Translations under genes and position numbers: made by a program
Notes under the pieces: model-generated
Seen by the model: the letters and a program-made list of their open reading frames with translations, nothing else
What the model was told of the DNA's origin: nothing
The model's database searches: none
From: Curtobacterium sp. MMLR14_010
Lineage (GTDB): Bacteria; Actinomycetota; Actinomycetes; Actinomycetales; Microbacteriaceae
DNA length: 64,000 bases
Direction: 5' to 3'
NCBI RefSeq assembly: GCF_001865015.1
Contig: NZ_MJGV01000079.1
Span: 21,512 to 85,511 of the forward strand
In this document: positions 25,568 to 33,817 of the stretch, in pieces
Position numbering within the stretch: the stretch's first letter is position 1
Layout of the letters: every line of letters starts with the position of its first letter

Positions 25568-27022
25568 TCAGACGGTGATCGGGTGCTTGACGGCGGACCA
25601 GTCGTCGGTCCACGGCCGCTTGGTGTCCGCGCCGTCGCCCACGGGGTTCAGGACCAGGCCGGCGATCGAGTAGTTCCGACCCCAGACGCTCAGCCCACCG
25701 TTGACGTACGTGTGCCACTTCGGGGCGTTCCCGACGACGGCACCGAAGCCGTTGGCGCCGCCCCACTTGCCGAGGTCGTTGCGCAGGATCTGGAAGTCGA
25801 CGCCACCGATGCGTTCGGCCCAGCCAGTGAAGCCCTTCTTGGTGAACAGGTCGGAACCGAACTGTTTCGAGATGGTGGCCCAGTCGTTCTTGATCGTCGT
25901 CCCGACCTTCGAGATGTTCCACCAGTTGGGGTTCTCCTTGAACTTCCCCAGCAGGTCCTCCATCTTCGCGATGCCGTTCTTCGTGACGGCACCGTCGAGC
26001 TGGTCGGCGTACTTCAGGTCGCCGTACGCGTCGTCGAGGCTCTTCGTCTTCGACAGCCACCCGCCGATCGCGTCGTTCCGCAGCTTCGCGATCTTGCCGA
26101 GGTCGACCTTCGTGGCGTTCTGCACCGCGGTCTTGCCGGCGGTGATGCCCTTGCTGAGCGCGACCGACGTGGCCTTCGTGATCCCGACGCCGACGCCGAG
26201 CGTGACGACGCCGACCACGGCCATGACGAGGTCGAACACGTTGCCCTCACCGAGCGCCGTCAGCCCGATCTGCGCCACCAGGCTGACCCCGGCCGCGACG
26301 GCACCCATGATGGCGAGCACCCCGACGCCCGGGATCAGGATCGCGAGCGCCGCCAGGGCGATGCCGATGTACGTGAAGATCTTGACGATCATCTTGAGCA
26401 GCTTCGAGAAGAACGCCTTGATCTTGTCGCCGGTGGTGTCGTGCAGGCCGTCGTGCCAACCGTCGCGGATGGTCGACGCTGCCGCCTTGCCCGCCGTGTT
26501 CAGCGTGTCCACTGCCCGACGCAGCCGCGCCTTGGCGGCGTTCGCGCTGTCGTCGGCGGCGGTCACGGCACGGTGCTTGGCGTCGATCGCGCCCTGCTCG
26601 TCGGCGGTCAGCGGCGGGGCGTCCTGCGCCCGGTTCTGTGACGGGTCTGCCATGCCGCTCGCCTGGGACCCGGCCGCCGAGGCGTCCTCGGCGTCGCGGA
26701 GCGCACCGGCAGACTCGGTCAGGGCGTCCTCGAGGTGCGGGACGTACCCGGTCAGGGCGTCCTTGATCGCGACGTAGCGACCGGCCATCTTCTCGAGGGA
26801 AGCCCCGACCTCCTTGCTCTTCTTCCGGACGGCGTCGGCGGTCTCGCCCTTGAACTGCGACTCGTCGCCGTCGCCGATGCTCTTGAGGGTGCTCGCCTCG
26901 CTCGTGATGGCGTCGGCGATCATCGTGTAGTAGCTGACCAGGCTCTGCACCACGGGGACGTCGGCCACGACCGGGTCCGACGCCTCGCCGAGCAGTGCCC
27001 AGTCGCCGCCGCGTGCCGGCAT
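25568..27022 (-). CDS. Type VII effector-like protein, copy 1
   Basis: 484 residues from ATG 27022, overlapping the stop of the upstream small gene. The N-terminal ~200 residues are long helices of LXG/WXG type (AGRYVAIKDALTGYVPHLED, then PSQNRAQDAPPLTADEQGAI). A basic helix TGDKIKAFFSKLLKMIVKIF leads into two or three hydrophobic segments (about 220-300), then a soluble C-terminal domain of ~170 residues with ENPNWW and KWHTYVNGG. Copy 2 at 28004 has the same layout. Such proteins are usual type VII substrates; a membrane-acting toxin or pore component is possible but no enzyme motif is seen and no immunity gene is obvious. Confidence 0.65.
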   Translation of the reverse strand: MPARGGDWALLGEASDPVVADVPVVQSLVSYYTMIADAITSEASTLKSIGDGDESQFKGETADAVRKKSKEVGASLEKMAGRYVAIKDALTGYVPHLEDALTESAGALRDAEDASAAGSQASGMADPSQNRAQDAPPLTADEQGAIDAKHRAVTAADDSANAAKARLRRAVDTLNTAGKAAASTIRDGWHDGLHDTTGDKIKAFFSKLLKMIVKIFTYIGIALAALAILIPGVGVLAIMGAVAAGVSLVAQIGLTALGEGNVFDLVMAVVGVVTLGVGVGITKATSVALSKGITAGKTAVQNATKVDLGKIAKLRNDAIGGWLSKTKSLDDAYGDLKYADQLDGAVTKNGIAKMEDLLGKFKENPNWWNISKVGTTIKNDWATISKQFGSDLFTKKGFTGWAERIGGVDFQILRNDLGKWGGANGFGAVVGNAPKWHTYVNGGLSVWGRNYSIAGLVLNPVGDGADTKRPWTDDWSAVKHPITV

Positions 27023-27333
27023 CAGTGGCCCTGCCCGTCGGTCGCCTGCGACTCGGTGGAGAGCTTGTCGTGGAGGTCCTGGTCGACGGCCGTCCAGTTG
27101 TCGGCGGCCTTCTGCACCTTGTCGTGCAGGTCCTTCACCGCGCCCTTCATCTTGTTGCGGTGGATCTTCCAGTCGCCGGAGAAGTCGTGCATCGCCTTCT
27201 GCACGTCGTGCTGCCCGTACACCTGGTCGAGCTCCCGGTCGTCCGACCGCTGGTGCTCGAGCTCGTCCGAGATGTGCTGCAGCTTCGTCGCCGAGTCCTC
27301 GAGGACGGCCTTCGTGATGATGAGGTCTGCCAT
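27022..27333 (-). CDS. Small helical type VII partner protein, copy 1
   Basis: 103 residues from ATG 27333 with AGGAG upstream. Predicted helical hairpin like WXG100 proteins; the turn is FSGDWKIHRNK rather than Trp-X-Gly. It sits between the WXG100 gene and the effector gene, with which it overlaps by one base. About four fifths of residues match copy 2 at 29422. It likely pairs with the N-terminal helices of the effector for secretion. Confidence 0.7.
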   Translation of the reverse strand: MADLIITKAVLEDSATKLQHISDELEHQRSDDRELDQVYGQHDVQKAMHDFSGDWKIHRNKMKGAVKDLHDKVQKAADNWTAVDQDLHDKLSTESQATDGQGH

Positions 27334-27370
27334 GGGTGCTCCTGGTCGGTGAACGGGATCGGAACCGGCT

Positions 27371-27409
27371 CGGTCCCGGTGCCCGTCGTCGCGACGGGGA
27401 CCGGGACCG
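27371..27409 (-). terminator. Strong hairpin between WXG100 and partner gene, copy 1
   Basis: Arms CGGTCCCGGTGCCCGTCG (27371-27388) and CGACGGGGACCGGGACCG (27392-27409) match at 17 of 18 positions with a 3-nt loop. It lies after the WXG100 stop and before the partner gene start on the minus strand. It could partly stop transcription or protect the 3' end so that WXG100 is made in excess. The duplicated cassette has a different hairpin at the same place. Confidence 0.65.
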
Positions 27410-27420
27410 GAGCGGTGTCG

Positions 27421-27714
27421 CTACTTGATCGCGTTCGCGAGCTCCTGGTCGGTCTGCTGGAGGGCCTCGGCGGCCTTGTTCAGGTACGTCGACATGCCCT
27501 CGAGCCCCTCGATCGTCTTCGTCGCACCGTCGTTGAACTCCTGGTACGAGCTGCCGAAGGCCACGGAGGACTGGTCGGTCACGTAGCCACCCGTGATGAG
27601 CGAGTCGACGAGCGACTTCAGCTCACGCAGCTTCGAGGTGATGTCCTGCTCACCGTTCACGAGTCGGGTCGCGGCGTCCTGCATCTCGCCGTAGGTCACG
27701 TTCAAGTTGGGCAT
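27421..27714 (-). CDS. WXG100-family protein, copy 1
   Basis: 97 residues from ATG 27714 (AGGAG at 7-nt spacing). ESAT-6-like helical hairpin with start MPNLNVTYGEMQDAATRLV; the turn region reads SSVAFGSSYQEF in place of a clear WXG. The C-terminus LQQTDQELANAIK fits the tail that docks on EccC. The protein is identical in all 97 residues to copy 2 at 29809, although the DNA differs at about twenty silent positions. First gene of the copy 1 cassette. Confidence 0.88.
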   Translation of the reverse strand: MPNLNVTYGEMQDAATRLVNGEQDITSKLRELKSLVDSLITGGYVTDQSSVAFGSSYQEFNDGATKTIEGLEGMSTYLNKAAEALQQTDQELANAIK

Positions 27715-28003
27715 TGCCAGCTCCTGTCGTTCGTCCGTGGCCCCGGTCGAGGCACAGTCAGGAGGTTATTCCGGAGCGGTACGACTTTGCGGGGTACATT
27801 CCACCGGCAGGACGCCGATCACATCTGCACACTGATGTGCACATTCCAGTACACCGCCGCGGGCATCGGGTCGAATCGAACTGATGTTTCGATGTCAGTA
27901 CCGGAGAGTATTCATTGCTACCCGCGTGTCGCGAGCGCGTCTTCCGGACCAGGTGTCCCCCGTTGTGTGGACCACGGGGTCCCCTGGAGTGGCGCCGCGG
28001 CGG

Positions 28004-29422
28004 TCAGAACCCGTGCACGAGCGAGTCGGACGCCTGCTTGTAGCCCGGCACGCGCTCTTGGTCGGAGCCCCAGCCGGTCGGCTTGATGCCCTGCCCGTAC
28101 CCGAACGTGTTGATCCAGCTCGCGACCACACGGCCGCCGGCGACGTACTTGTGCCATGCCGGCAGTGCCGCGATGTCGACGCCGTGGTCCCGCTTCATCG
28201 CGACCTTCATCGCGTCCATCTCGATCTGCCGGTCCACGCTGAACAGCCGGTCCGACCGCCAGTCGCGCTTGACGAAGACGTCCTTGATCTTGCTCTTGTC
28301 CTCGGTCCACAGCGTCTTGTTCGGGTGCCACCAGTTCGGCTTCTCCTTGAAGCCACCGAGGGTGTTCTTCCCGATGGTGTCCATCCGCAGGTCGGTCAGG
28401 CGGTTGATGTGCCGGTCGATCGTGCCCACCGTGCGCGCCGCGGTGCTGTCGTTCAGCGCGTTCTTCACGGCGATCGACCGGACGTCCTGCAGCTTCTTGA
28501 CCTTGTCGAGGTTCGTCTTCGCGAACCCCTGCATCCCCTTGCCGAGCCCCGCGGTCTTCGCCACCGAGGCGGCCTTCGTCATGATGCCGCCCACGCCGAC
28601 GAGCACGAGTCCCACCGCCGAGGTGATCACATCGAGCCAGGACCCCTCGCCCATGCCGGCCAGCGTGATGTTCGCCACCAGGACCACGGACGCGGCGACC
28701 GCGGCCATGAACGTGAGCATGCCGACGCCCGGGATCAGGATCGCCAGTGCCGCCAGGGCGATGCCGATGTAGGTGAAGATCTTGACGATGATCTTGAGCA
28801 GCTTCGAGAAGAACGCCTTGATCTTGTCACCGAGGGAGTCGTGCAGGCCGTCGTCCCAGGCCGCGCGGATGGTCGACGCCGCGGCCTTGCCGGCGCCGTT
28901 GATGCCGTCCACCGCGCGTCGGAGTCGGGCGACCGCGGCGTCGGCGCCGTCGGTCGCGGCGCTCTCGGCGCGGTGCTTGGCGTCGATCGCACCCTGCTCG
29001 TCGCTGGTCAGCGGCGGGGCGTCCTGGGCCCGGTTCTGCGACGGGTCCGCCATCGACGCGGCTCGTGCGCCGGAGGCCGACGCGTCCTCCGCGTCACGGA
29101 GCGCCGCGGCCGACTCGGACAGGGCGCGCTCGAGCTCGGGCAGGTAGCCGGTCAGGGCATCCCGGATCGCGTCGTAGCGCCCGGACATCTTCTGCAGCGA
29201 CTCCGCGACGTCCTTGCTCTTCTTCCGCACGGCGTCGGCGGACTCGCCCTTGAACTCAGCCGTGTCGCCGTCCCCGATGCGGCGCAGGACGTCGGACTCC
29301 GCGCTGATCTCCTGCGCGATCGTCGTGTAGTAGTGGACCAGGTCCTGCACGGTGGCGACGTCGGCCACGACCGGGTCGGACGACTCGTGCAACAGTTCCC
29401 AGTTGCCGGCGCGGGCGGGCAT
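28004..29422 (-). CDS. Type VII effector-like protein, copy 2
   Basis: 472 residues from ATG 29422, overlapping the partner gene stop by one base. Same layout as copy 1: helical N-terminus (GRYDAIRDALTGYLPELERA), PSQNRAQDAPPLTSDEQGAI, the basic helix LGDKIKAFFSKLLKIIVKIF and hydrophobic core GMLTFMAAVAASVVLVANIT. The first ~230 residues are very close to copy 1, while the C-terminal third has diverged strongly, keeping only EKPNWW and AWHKYVAGG. This is the pattern of polymorphic toxins with a constant delivery part and a changing tip. Confidence 0.65.
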   Translation of the reverse strand: MPARAGNWELLHESSDPVVADVATVQDLVHYYTTIAQEISAESDVLRRIGDGDTAEFKGESADAVRKKSKDVAESLQKMSGRYDAIRDALTGYLPELERALSESAAALRDAEDASASGARAASMADPSQNRAQDAPPLTSDEQGAIDAKHRAESAATDGADAAVARLRRAVDGINGAGKAAASTIRAAWDDGLHDSLGDKIKAFFSKLLKIIVKIFTYIGIALAALAILIPGVGMLTFMAAVAASVVLVANITLAGMGEGSWLDVITSAVGLVLVGVGGIMTKAASVAKTAGLGKGMQGFAKTNLDKVKKLQDVRSIAVKNALNDSTAARTVGTIDRHINRLTDLRMDTIGKNTLGGFKEKPNWWHPNKTLWTEDKSKIKDVFVKRDWRSDRLFSVDRQIEMDAMKVAMKRDHGVDIAALPAWHKYVAGGRVVASWINTFGYGQGIKPTGWGSDQERVPGYKQASDSLVHGF

Positions 29423-29733
29423 CAGGCGGCCTGCCCCTCGGTCGGCTGCGACTCGGTGGTCAGCTTGTCGTGCAGGTCCTGCTCGAGGGCGGACCAGTGC
29501 TCGACCGACTTCTGCATCTTGTCGTGCAGGTCCTTGACCGCGCCCTTCATCTTGTTGCGGTGGATCTTCCAGTCGCCGGAGAAGTCGTGCATCGCCTTCT
29601 GCACGTCGTGCTGGCCGTAGACCTCGGTCAGCGCACGGTCGTCCGACTTCTGGTGCTCGAGCTCGTCGGAGATGTGCTGCAGCTTGCTGGCGGAGTCCTC
29701 GAGGACGGCGCGCGTGATGATGAGGTCTGCCAT
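29422..29733 (-). CDS. Small helical type VII partner protein, copy 2
   Basis: 103 residues from ATG 29733 (GGGAGCACCC upstream). Paralogue of 27022-27333; the central block VYGQHDVQKAMHDFSGDWKI is unchanged, differences are in the outer helices (for example QKSVEHWSALEQ versus QKAADNWTAVDQ), which may track the matching effector copy. Confidence 0.7.
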   Translation of the reverse strand: MADLIITRAVLEDSASKLQHISDELEHQKSDDRALTEVYGQHDVQKAMHDFSGDWKIHRNKMKGAVKDLHDKMQKSVEHWSALEQDLHDKLTTESQPTEGQAA

Positions 29734-29769
29734 GGGTGCTCCCGGTCGATGCGGTGGAGGACGACGGGT

Positions 29770-29801
29770 GCCCGGGGTCGCACGGACGCGAGACCCCGGG
29801 C
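29770..29801 (-). terminator. Hairpin between WXG100 and partner gene, copy 2
   Basis: Perfect 10-bp arms GCCCGGGGTC (29770-29779) and GACCCCGGGC (29792-29801), 12-nt loop, in the same intergenic position as the copy 1 hairpin but with unrelated sequence. Probably an attenuator or 3'-end stabiliser for the WXG100 message. Confidence 0.6.
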
Positions 29802-29808
29802 GATCCGA

Positions 29809-30102
29809 CTACTTGATCGCGTTCGCGAGCTCCTGGTCGGTCTGCTGCAGCGCCTCAGCGGCCTTGTTCAGGTAGGTCGACATGCCCTCGAGACCCTCGA
29901 TGGTCTTCGTGGCACCGTCGTTGAACTCCTGGTACGAGCTGCCGAACGCGACCGAGGACTGGTCGGTGACGTAGCCGCCGGTGATGAGCGAGTCGACGAG
30001 CGACTTCAGCTCACGGAGCTTCGAGGTGATGTCCTGCTCACCGTTGACGAGTCGGGTGGCGGCGTCCTGCATCTCGCCGTACGTGACGTTCAAGTTGGGC
30101 AT
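29809..30102 (-). CDS. WXG100-family protein, copy 2
   Basis: 97 residues from ATG 30102 (AGGAG upstream), identical to the protein of copy 1 with only silent DNA changes. It is the first gene of the whole leftward type VII locus, so the main promoter should lie between it and the rplI terminator (30103-30266). Identical partner proteins imply both cassettes use the same EccC docking surface. Confidence 0.88.
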   Translation of the reverse strand: MPNLNVTYGEMQDAATRLVNGEQDITSKLRELKSLVDSLITGGYVTDQSSVAFGSSYQEFNDGATKTIEGLEGMSTYLNKAAEALQQTDQELANAIK

Positions 30103-30266
30103 GTGCGTGCTCCTGGTCTCGGATCTCGTTCACCTCCGGTACTGGAGGCGTGACGACCGTACCGAGCGGTCCACCCCGGAACGAGGGGGTTCGACGCCTG
30201 TTCACCGACCGTTCCACGAGCGAGTCCAACCGGCCACCCGCCGGACGGGACCACCCAGGAACGACA

Positions 30267-30300
30267 GAAGGCGGGCCTCCCGACTGGGAGACCCGCCTTC
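30267..30300 (-). terminator. Intrinsic terminator after rplI
   Basis: GAAGGCGGGCCTCCC (30267-30281) pairs with GGGAGACCCGCCTTC (30286-30300), one wobble, 4-nt loop, 20 bp past the rplI stop. It separates the ribosomal operon from the type VII locus on the same strand. Confidence 0.85.
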
Positions 30301-30319
30301 CGACGGAACCGACGCTGCC

Positions 30320-30772
30320 TTACTTGGCGGCGACCACGTTCAGCGAGATCGTCGCGACGATGTCCTCGCGCAGACGCACGGTGGCCTCGTGGTCACCGAC
30401 GGTCTTGATGGTCGCGGGGACCTCGACCTTGCGCTTGTCGAGCGAGCCGACGCCCTGGGCCTCGACGGCCGAGGCGACGTCCGCGGGACGCACGGAGCCG
30501 AAGAGACGGCCGTCCTGGCCGGCCTTGACGGTCAGCTGGATGGTGGCGTTCTCGAGCTTCATCTTGAGGTCCTGTGCCTCTTCGATGGTGGCGAGCTCGC
30601 GTGCAACGCGGCCGGCGCGGATGGCCTCGACCTGCTTCTCGCCGCCCTTGGACCACGCGACAGCGAAGCCCTGGGGGATGAGGTAGTTGCGGGCGTAGCC
30701 GTTCTTGACGTCGACGACGTCACCGGCGGAACCGAGGCCAGAGACCTCGTGGGTGAGGATGAGCTTCGACAT
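30320..30772 (-). CDS. rplI: Ribosomal protein bL9
   Basis: 150 residues. The L9 signature [20 protein letters not shown] is at residues 12-31, followed by the long connecting helix ([20 protein letters not shown]) and the C-terminal rRNA-binding domain. It binds 23S rRNA at the base of the L1 stalk. Last gene of rpsF-ssb-rpsR-rplI; 14 nt after rpsR. In relatives dnaB follows; here it is displaced to 16.8 kb. Confidence 0.97.
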   Translation of the reverse strand: MSKLILTHEVSGLGSAGDVVDVKNGYARNYLIPQGFAVAWSKGGEKQVEAIRAGRVARELATIEEAQDLKMKLENATIQLTVKAGQDGRLFGSVRPADVASAVEAQGVGSLDKRKVEVPATIKTVGDHEATVRLREDIVATISLNVVAAK

Positions 30773-30786
30773 GTGTCGACCCCCGA

Positions 30787-31044
30787 TCAGCGGCCGGAGC
30801 CGGCGTAGGGGAGGAGCGCCATCTCACGGGCGTTCTTCACGGCACGGGCGATGAGACGCTGCTCCTGGACGGAGACACCGGTGATACGACGGGCGCGGAT
30901 CTTCCCACGCTCCGAGATGAACTTGCGAAGGGTCGCAACGTCCTTGTAGTCGATGACACCGACCTTGATGGACTTCGCGGGGGCGGCGTTCTTGCCGCCC
31001 TTCCCGCGAGGCTTGCGGCGGTCGCCGCTGCTCTTTCCAGCCAT
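30787..31044 (-). CDS. rpsR: Ribosomal protein bS18
   Basis: 85 residues from ATG 31044 with TAAGGA upstream. The body [20 protein letters not shown] and [20 protein letters not shown] are diagnostic of S18, which pairs with S6 on the 30S platform. The N-terminus is basic and Gly/Lys-rich. No zinc cysteines are seen. Confidence 0.97.
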   Translation of the reverse strand: MAGKSSGDRRKPRGKGGKNAAPAKSIKVGVIDYKDVATLRKFISERGKIRARRITGVSVQEQRLIARAVKNAREMALLPYAGSGR

Positions 31045-31091
31045 TGTGTTTTTTCCTTAGGAGAAGAAGTAGTTGTTCGTCCGCTGAGGGA

Positions 31092-31685
31092 TCAGAACGG
31101 GGTCTCGTCGTCGTAGGTGCCACCGGGGGTCGACCACACGTCGTTCCCCTGTGCCCCACCACCCTGCTGGCCACCCTGCGGCGACCACGGCTCGTCGGAG
31201 CGTCCACCGCCGGCACCAGCGTTGCCGCTGCCACCGCCGTTGCCGCCACCGGCGTTGCCACCGAAGTTGCCGCCGCCACCGGAACCGCCGCCGACCTGTC
31301 CACGACCGCCGCCACTGCCACCCGCTGCACGGGTGATCTGGGCGGTCGCGTACCGGAGCGACGGGCCGATCTCGTCGACCTCGAGCTCGATGCTCGTACG
31401 CTGCTGGCCCTCACGGTCCTGGTACGAGCGCTGACGGAGACGGCCCTGCACGATGACGCGCGAGCCCTTCGTCAGCGACCCCGCGACGTGCTCGGCGAAT
31501 TCGCGCCACACACTCGCGCGGAGGAACAGCGCGTCGCCGTCCTTCCACTCGTTCGCCTGACGGTCGAACGTGCGAGGGGTGGAGGCGATGGTGAAGTTCG
31601 CCACAGCGAGCCCGTTCTGCGTGTAGCGCAGCTCGGGGTCAGCAGTGAGGTTCCCCACCACCGTGATGACGGTTTCGCCGGCCAT
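31092..31685 (-). CDS. ssb: Single-stranded DNA-binding protein
   Basis: 197 residues. OB fold at residues 1-115 ([20 protein letters not shown] near the start, [20 protein letters not shown] later), a long Gly/Asn/Ser-rich linker, and the conserved acidic tip YDDETPF that recruits repair and replication partners. Coats single-stranded DNA during replication. Lies 3 nt after rpsF and before rpsR, the standard operon. Confidence 0.97.
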   Translation of the reverse strand: MAGETVITVVGNLTADPELRYTQNGLAVANFTIASTPRTFDRQANEWKDGDALFLRASVWREFAEHVAGSLTKGSRVIVQGRLRQRSYQDREGQQRTSIELEVDEIGPSLRYATAQITRAAGGSGGGRGQVGGGSGGGGNFGGNAGGGNGGGSGNAGAGGGRSDEPWSPQGGQQGGGAQGNDVWSTPGGTYDDETPF

Positions 31686-31688
31686 CGG

Positions 31689-32081
31689 TTACTCGGCGCT
31701 CGCGGTCGCGGGAGCCGGCGCAGCGGCTGCCGAAGCGGCCTTGCGGGCGGCACGGGCCTCGTCGCGCTGCTTCTGGGCGGCAACCTGTGCCATGCCCTCT
31801 TCAGCGCGGAGGACCTTGGTGCGGAGCACGGCCTCGGAGAGACCGAGCTGGCGGTCCAGCTCCTTGGCGGAGTCGGCGGACGACGTGAAGTTCACGACGG
31901 CGTAGATGCCCTCGGTCTTCTTCGCGATCTCGTACGCAAGCCGGCGACGGCCCCATACGTCCACGTTGTCGACGGTGCCACCGTCGTTGCGGATGACCGC
32001 GAGGAACTTGTCCAGGCTGGGAGCGACGGTGCGCTCATCGATCTCGGGGTCGAGGATCGCCATCAGTTCGTACTGGTGCAT
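31689..32081 (-). CDS. rpsF: Ribosomal protein bS6
   Basis: 130 residues from ATG 32081 (AAAGGAGG at 10-nt spacing). The ferredoxin-like fold is clear ([36 protein letters not shown]). The C-terminus carries an Ala/Pro-rich extension. First gene of the leftward rpsF-ssb-rpsR-rplI operon; its promoter should lie in 32082-32264, where no gene is present. Confidence 0.97.
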   Translation of the reverse strand: MHQYELMAILDPEIDERTVAPSLDKFLAVIRNDGGTVDNVDVWGRRRLAYEIAKKTEGIYAVVNFTSSADSAKELDRQLGLSEAVLRTKVLRAEEGMAQVAAQKQRDEARAARKAASAAAAPAPATASAE

Positions 32082-32264
32082 GCGGAACCCACCTCCTTTG
32101 GTCTCGAACGGCTCCGGGCGGTTCCCGGAACAGGAGGGTTGATGCGTGCGTGCCGATGCGCAGGTGCGCGGGCACAACCCCGCAAGCCTACCTGACGGCC
32201 TGGAGGCCCGCTACCGCCGTGTGGACAGCCCGCGCTGGGCGGGTGGCCGGGTCCAGAGCAGTTC

Positions 32265-33695
32265 TCACGCCGAGCGGGTCGCCCACCAGGCGCGCAGGCG
32301 CTCCTCGGCGAGCTCGGCCCCGAGGGGGCCCTCGTCCATCCGGGCCTCGAGCAGGAACCGGTAGGCGTCACCCACGGCACGGCCCGGCGGGATGTCGAGG
32401 ATCCGCATGATGTCGTCGCCGGTCAGGTCGGGCCGGATCGAGTCCAGCTCCTCCTGATCGGCGAGCACGGCGATCCGGGCCTCGAGGTCGTCGTACGCGA
32501 ACGCCAGCCGGTCGGCCTTGCGGCGGTTCCGTGTGGTGACGTCCGAGCGGGTGAGTTCGTGCAGCCGCTCGAGCTGCGGGCCGGCGTCACGGACGTACCG
32601 ACGGACGGCCGAGTCGGTCCAGGCGCCGTCGGTGTACCCGAAGAAACGGAGGTGCAGCTCGATGAGCCGGCTGACCGCGGCGATGGTGTCGTTGTCGAAC
32701 CGCAGGGCCCGCAGCCGCTTCTTCGCGAGCTTCGACCCGACCAGGTCGTGGTGGTGGAAGCTCACGGCGCCGGCGGGCTCGAGCTTCCGGGTCGCCGGCT
32801 TGCCGATGTCGTGCAGGAGCGCCGCGAGCCGCAGCACGGTGTCGGGAGCGTCCCCGGCGTGCCGTTCGTGCTCGTACCCGATCGCCTGGGTCAGCACCGT
32901 GAGGGAGTGCTCGTACACGTCCTTGTGGTGGTGGTGCTCGTCGATCTCGAGTCGCATCGCCGGCAGCTCGGGCAGGAACAGCTCGGCGAGCCCGGTGTCG
33001 ACGAGCAGTCGGATGCCCGGCACGGGGTCGTCGGTGTCGAGGAGCTTGACGAGTTCGTCACGGACGCGTTCCGCGGAGACGATCTCGATCGACGGGGCCA
33101 GGGTCGTCATGGCCTGCTCGACCTCGTCGGACACCGTGAAGCCGAGCTGCGAGGTGAACCGTGCGGCGCGCATCATCCGCAGCGGGTCGTCGCGGAAGGA
33201 GACGGTGGCGGACTGCGGCGTGCGCAGCCGTGCGGCGAGCAGGTCCTCGACCCCGCCGTGCACGTCGACGAGCTCCCGCGCGGGGAGTCGGAGCGCCATC
33301 GCGTTCACCGTGAAGTCGCGGCGCAGCAGGTCGTCCTCGATGGTGTCGCCGAACGCCACCTCGGGCTTCCGGGTCTCGCCGTCGTAGACGTCGCTGCGGT
33401 AGGTGGTGATCTCGACCTGCTCGCCCTGCACCCGGGCGGCGATCGTGCCGAACTGGCGGCCGACGTCCCAGGTGGCGCTCGCGATGGGTTCCACGATCCG
33501 GAGGACGTCGTCGGGCCTGGCGTCCGTCGTGAAGTCGAGGTCGGTCACCGGTCGTCCGAGGAAGGCGTCCCGCACCGGACCCCCGACGAGCGCGAGTTCG
33601 TGGCCGGCTGCCGCGAACGCGCGCGCGAGCGCCGCGACGGGCGCGGTGGCGGCGAGTGCGTCGAGTCGTTCGACGGCCTGGGCTACGGACTGCAT
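32265..33695 (-). CDS. cca: CCA tRNA nucleotidyltransferase
   Basis: 476 residues from ATG 33695 with GAGG upstream; ATG 33710 is the alternative. Head domain motif LVGGPVRDAFLGRPVTDLDF with catalytic Asp pair, then RRDFTVNAMALRL, and an HD domain LAALLHDIGKPATR with HHHHKDV nearby. It adds or repairs the 3'-CCA of tRNAs (one tRNA in this window lacks an encoded CCA). Divergent from the DUF6049-MurJ gene, the usual neighbour in this group. Confidence 0.95.
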   Translation of the reverse strand: MQSVAQAVERLDALAATAPVAALARAFAAAGHELALVGGPVRDAFLGRPVTDLDFTTDARPDDVLRIVEPIASATWDVGRQFGTIAARVQGEQVEITTYRSDVYDGETRKPEVAFGDTIEDDLLRRDFTVNAMALRLPARELVDVHGGVEDLLAARLRTPQSATVSFRDDPLRMMRAARFTSQLGFTVSDEVEQAMTTLAPSIEIVSAERVRDELVKLLDTDDPVPGIRLLVDTGLAELFLPELPAMRLEIDEHHHHKDVYEHSLTVLTQAIGYEHERHAGDAPDTVLRLAALLHDIGKPATRKLEPAGAVSFHHHDLVGSKLAKKRLRALRFDNDTIAAVSRLIELHLRFFGYTDGAWTDSAVRRYVRDAGPQLERLHELTRSDVTTRNRRKADRLAFAYDDLEARIAVLADQEELDSIRPDLTGDDIMRILDIPPGRAVGDAYRFLLEARMDEGPLGAELAEERLRAWWATRSA

Positions 33696-33817
33696 GACGT
33701 CCTCGATCATCCCAGATGGACGCCGCGGGTTGTCCACACCCCTGGCGCGCACGCGAGGCTCTCATGGTCGTGCCTCATACACTCGTCGAGGTCCGAACCG
33801 ATCACGGGCCCCACCGC

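Noticed and set aside
31092..31400. Gly-rich repeats in ssb as a possible duplication or mobile insertion
   Set aside because: A Gly-rich linker before the acidic tip is normal for actinobacterial SSB.
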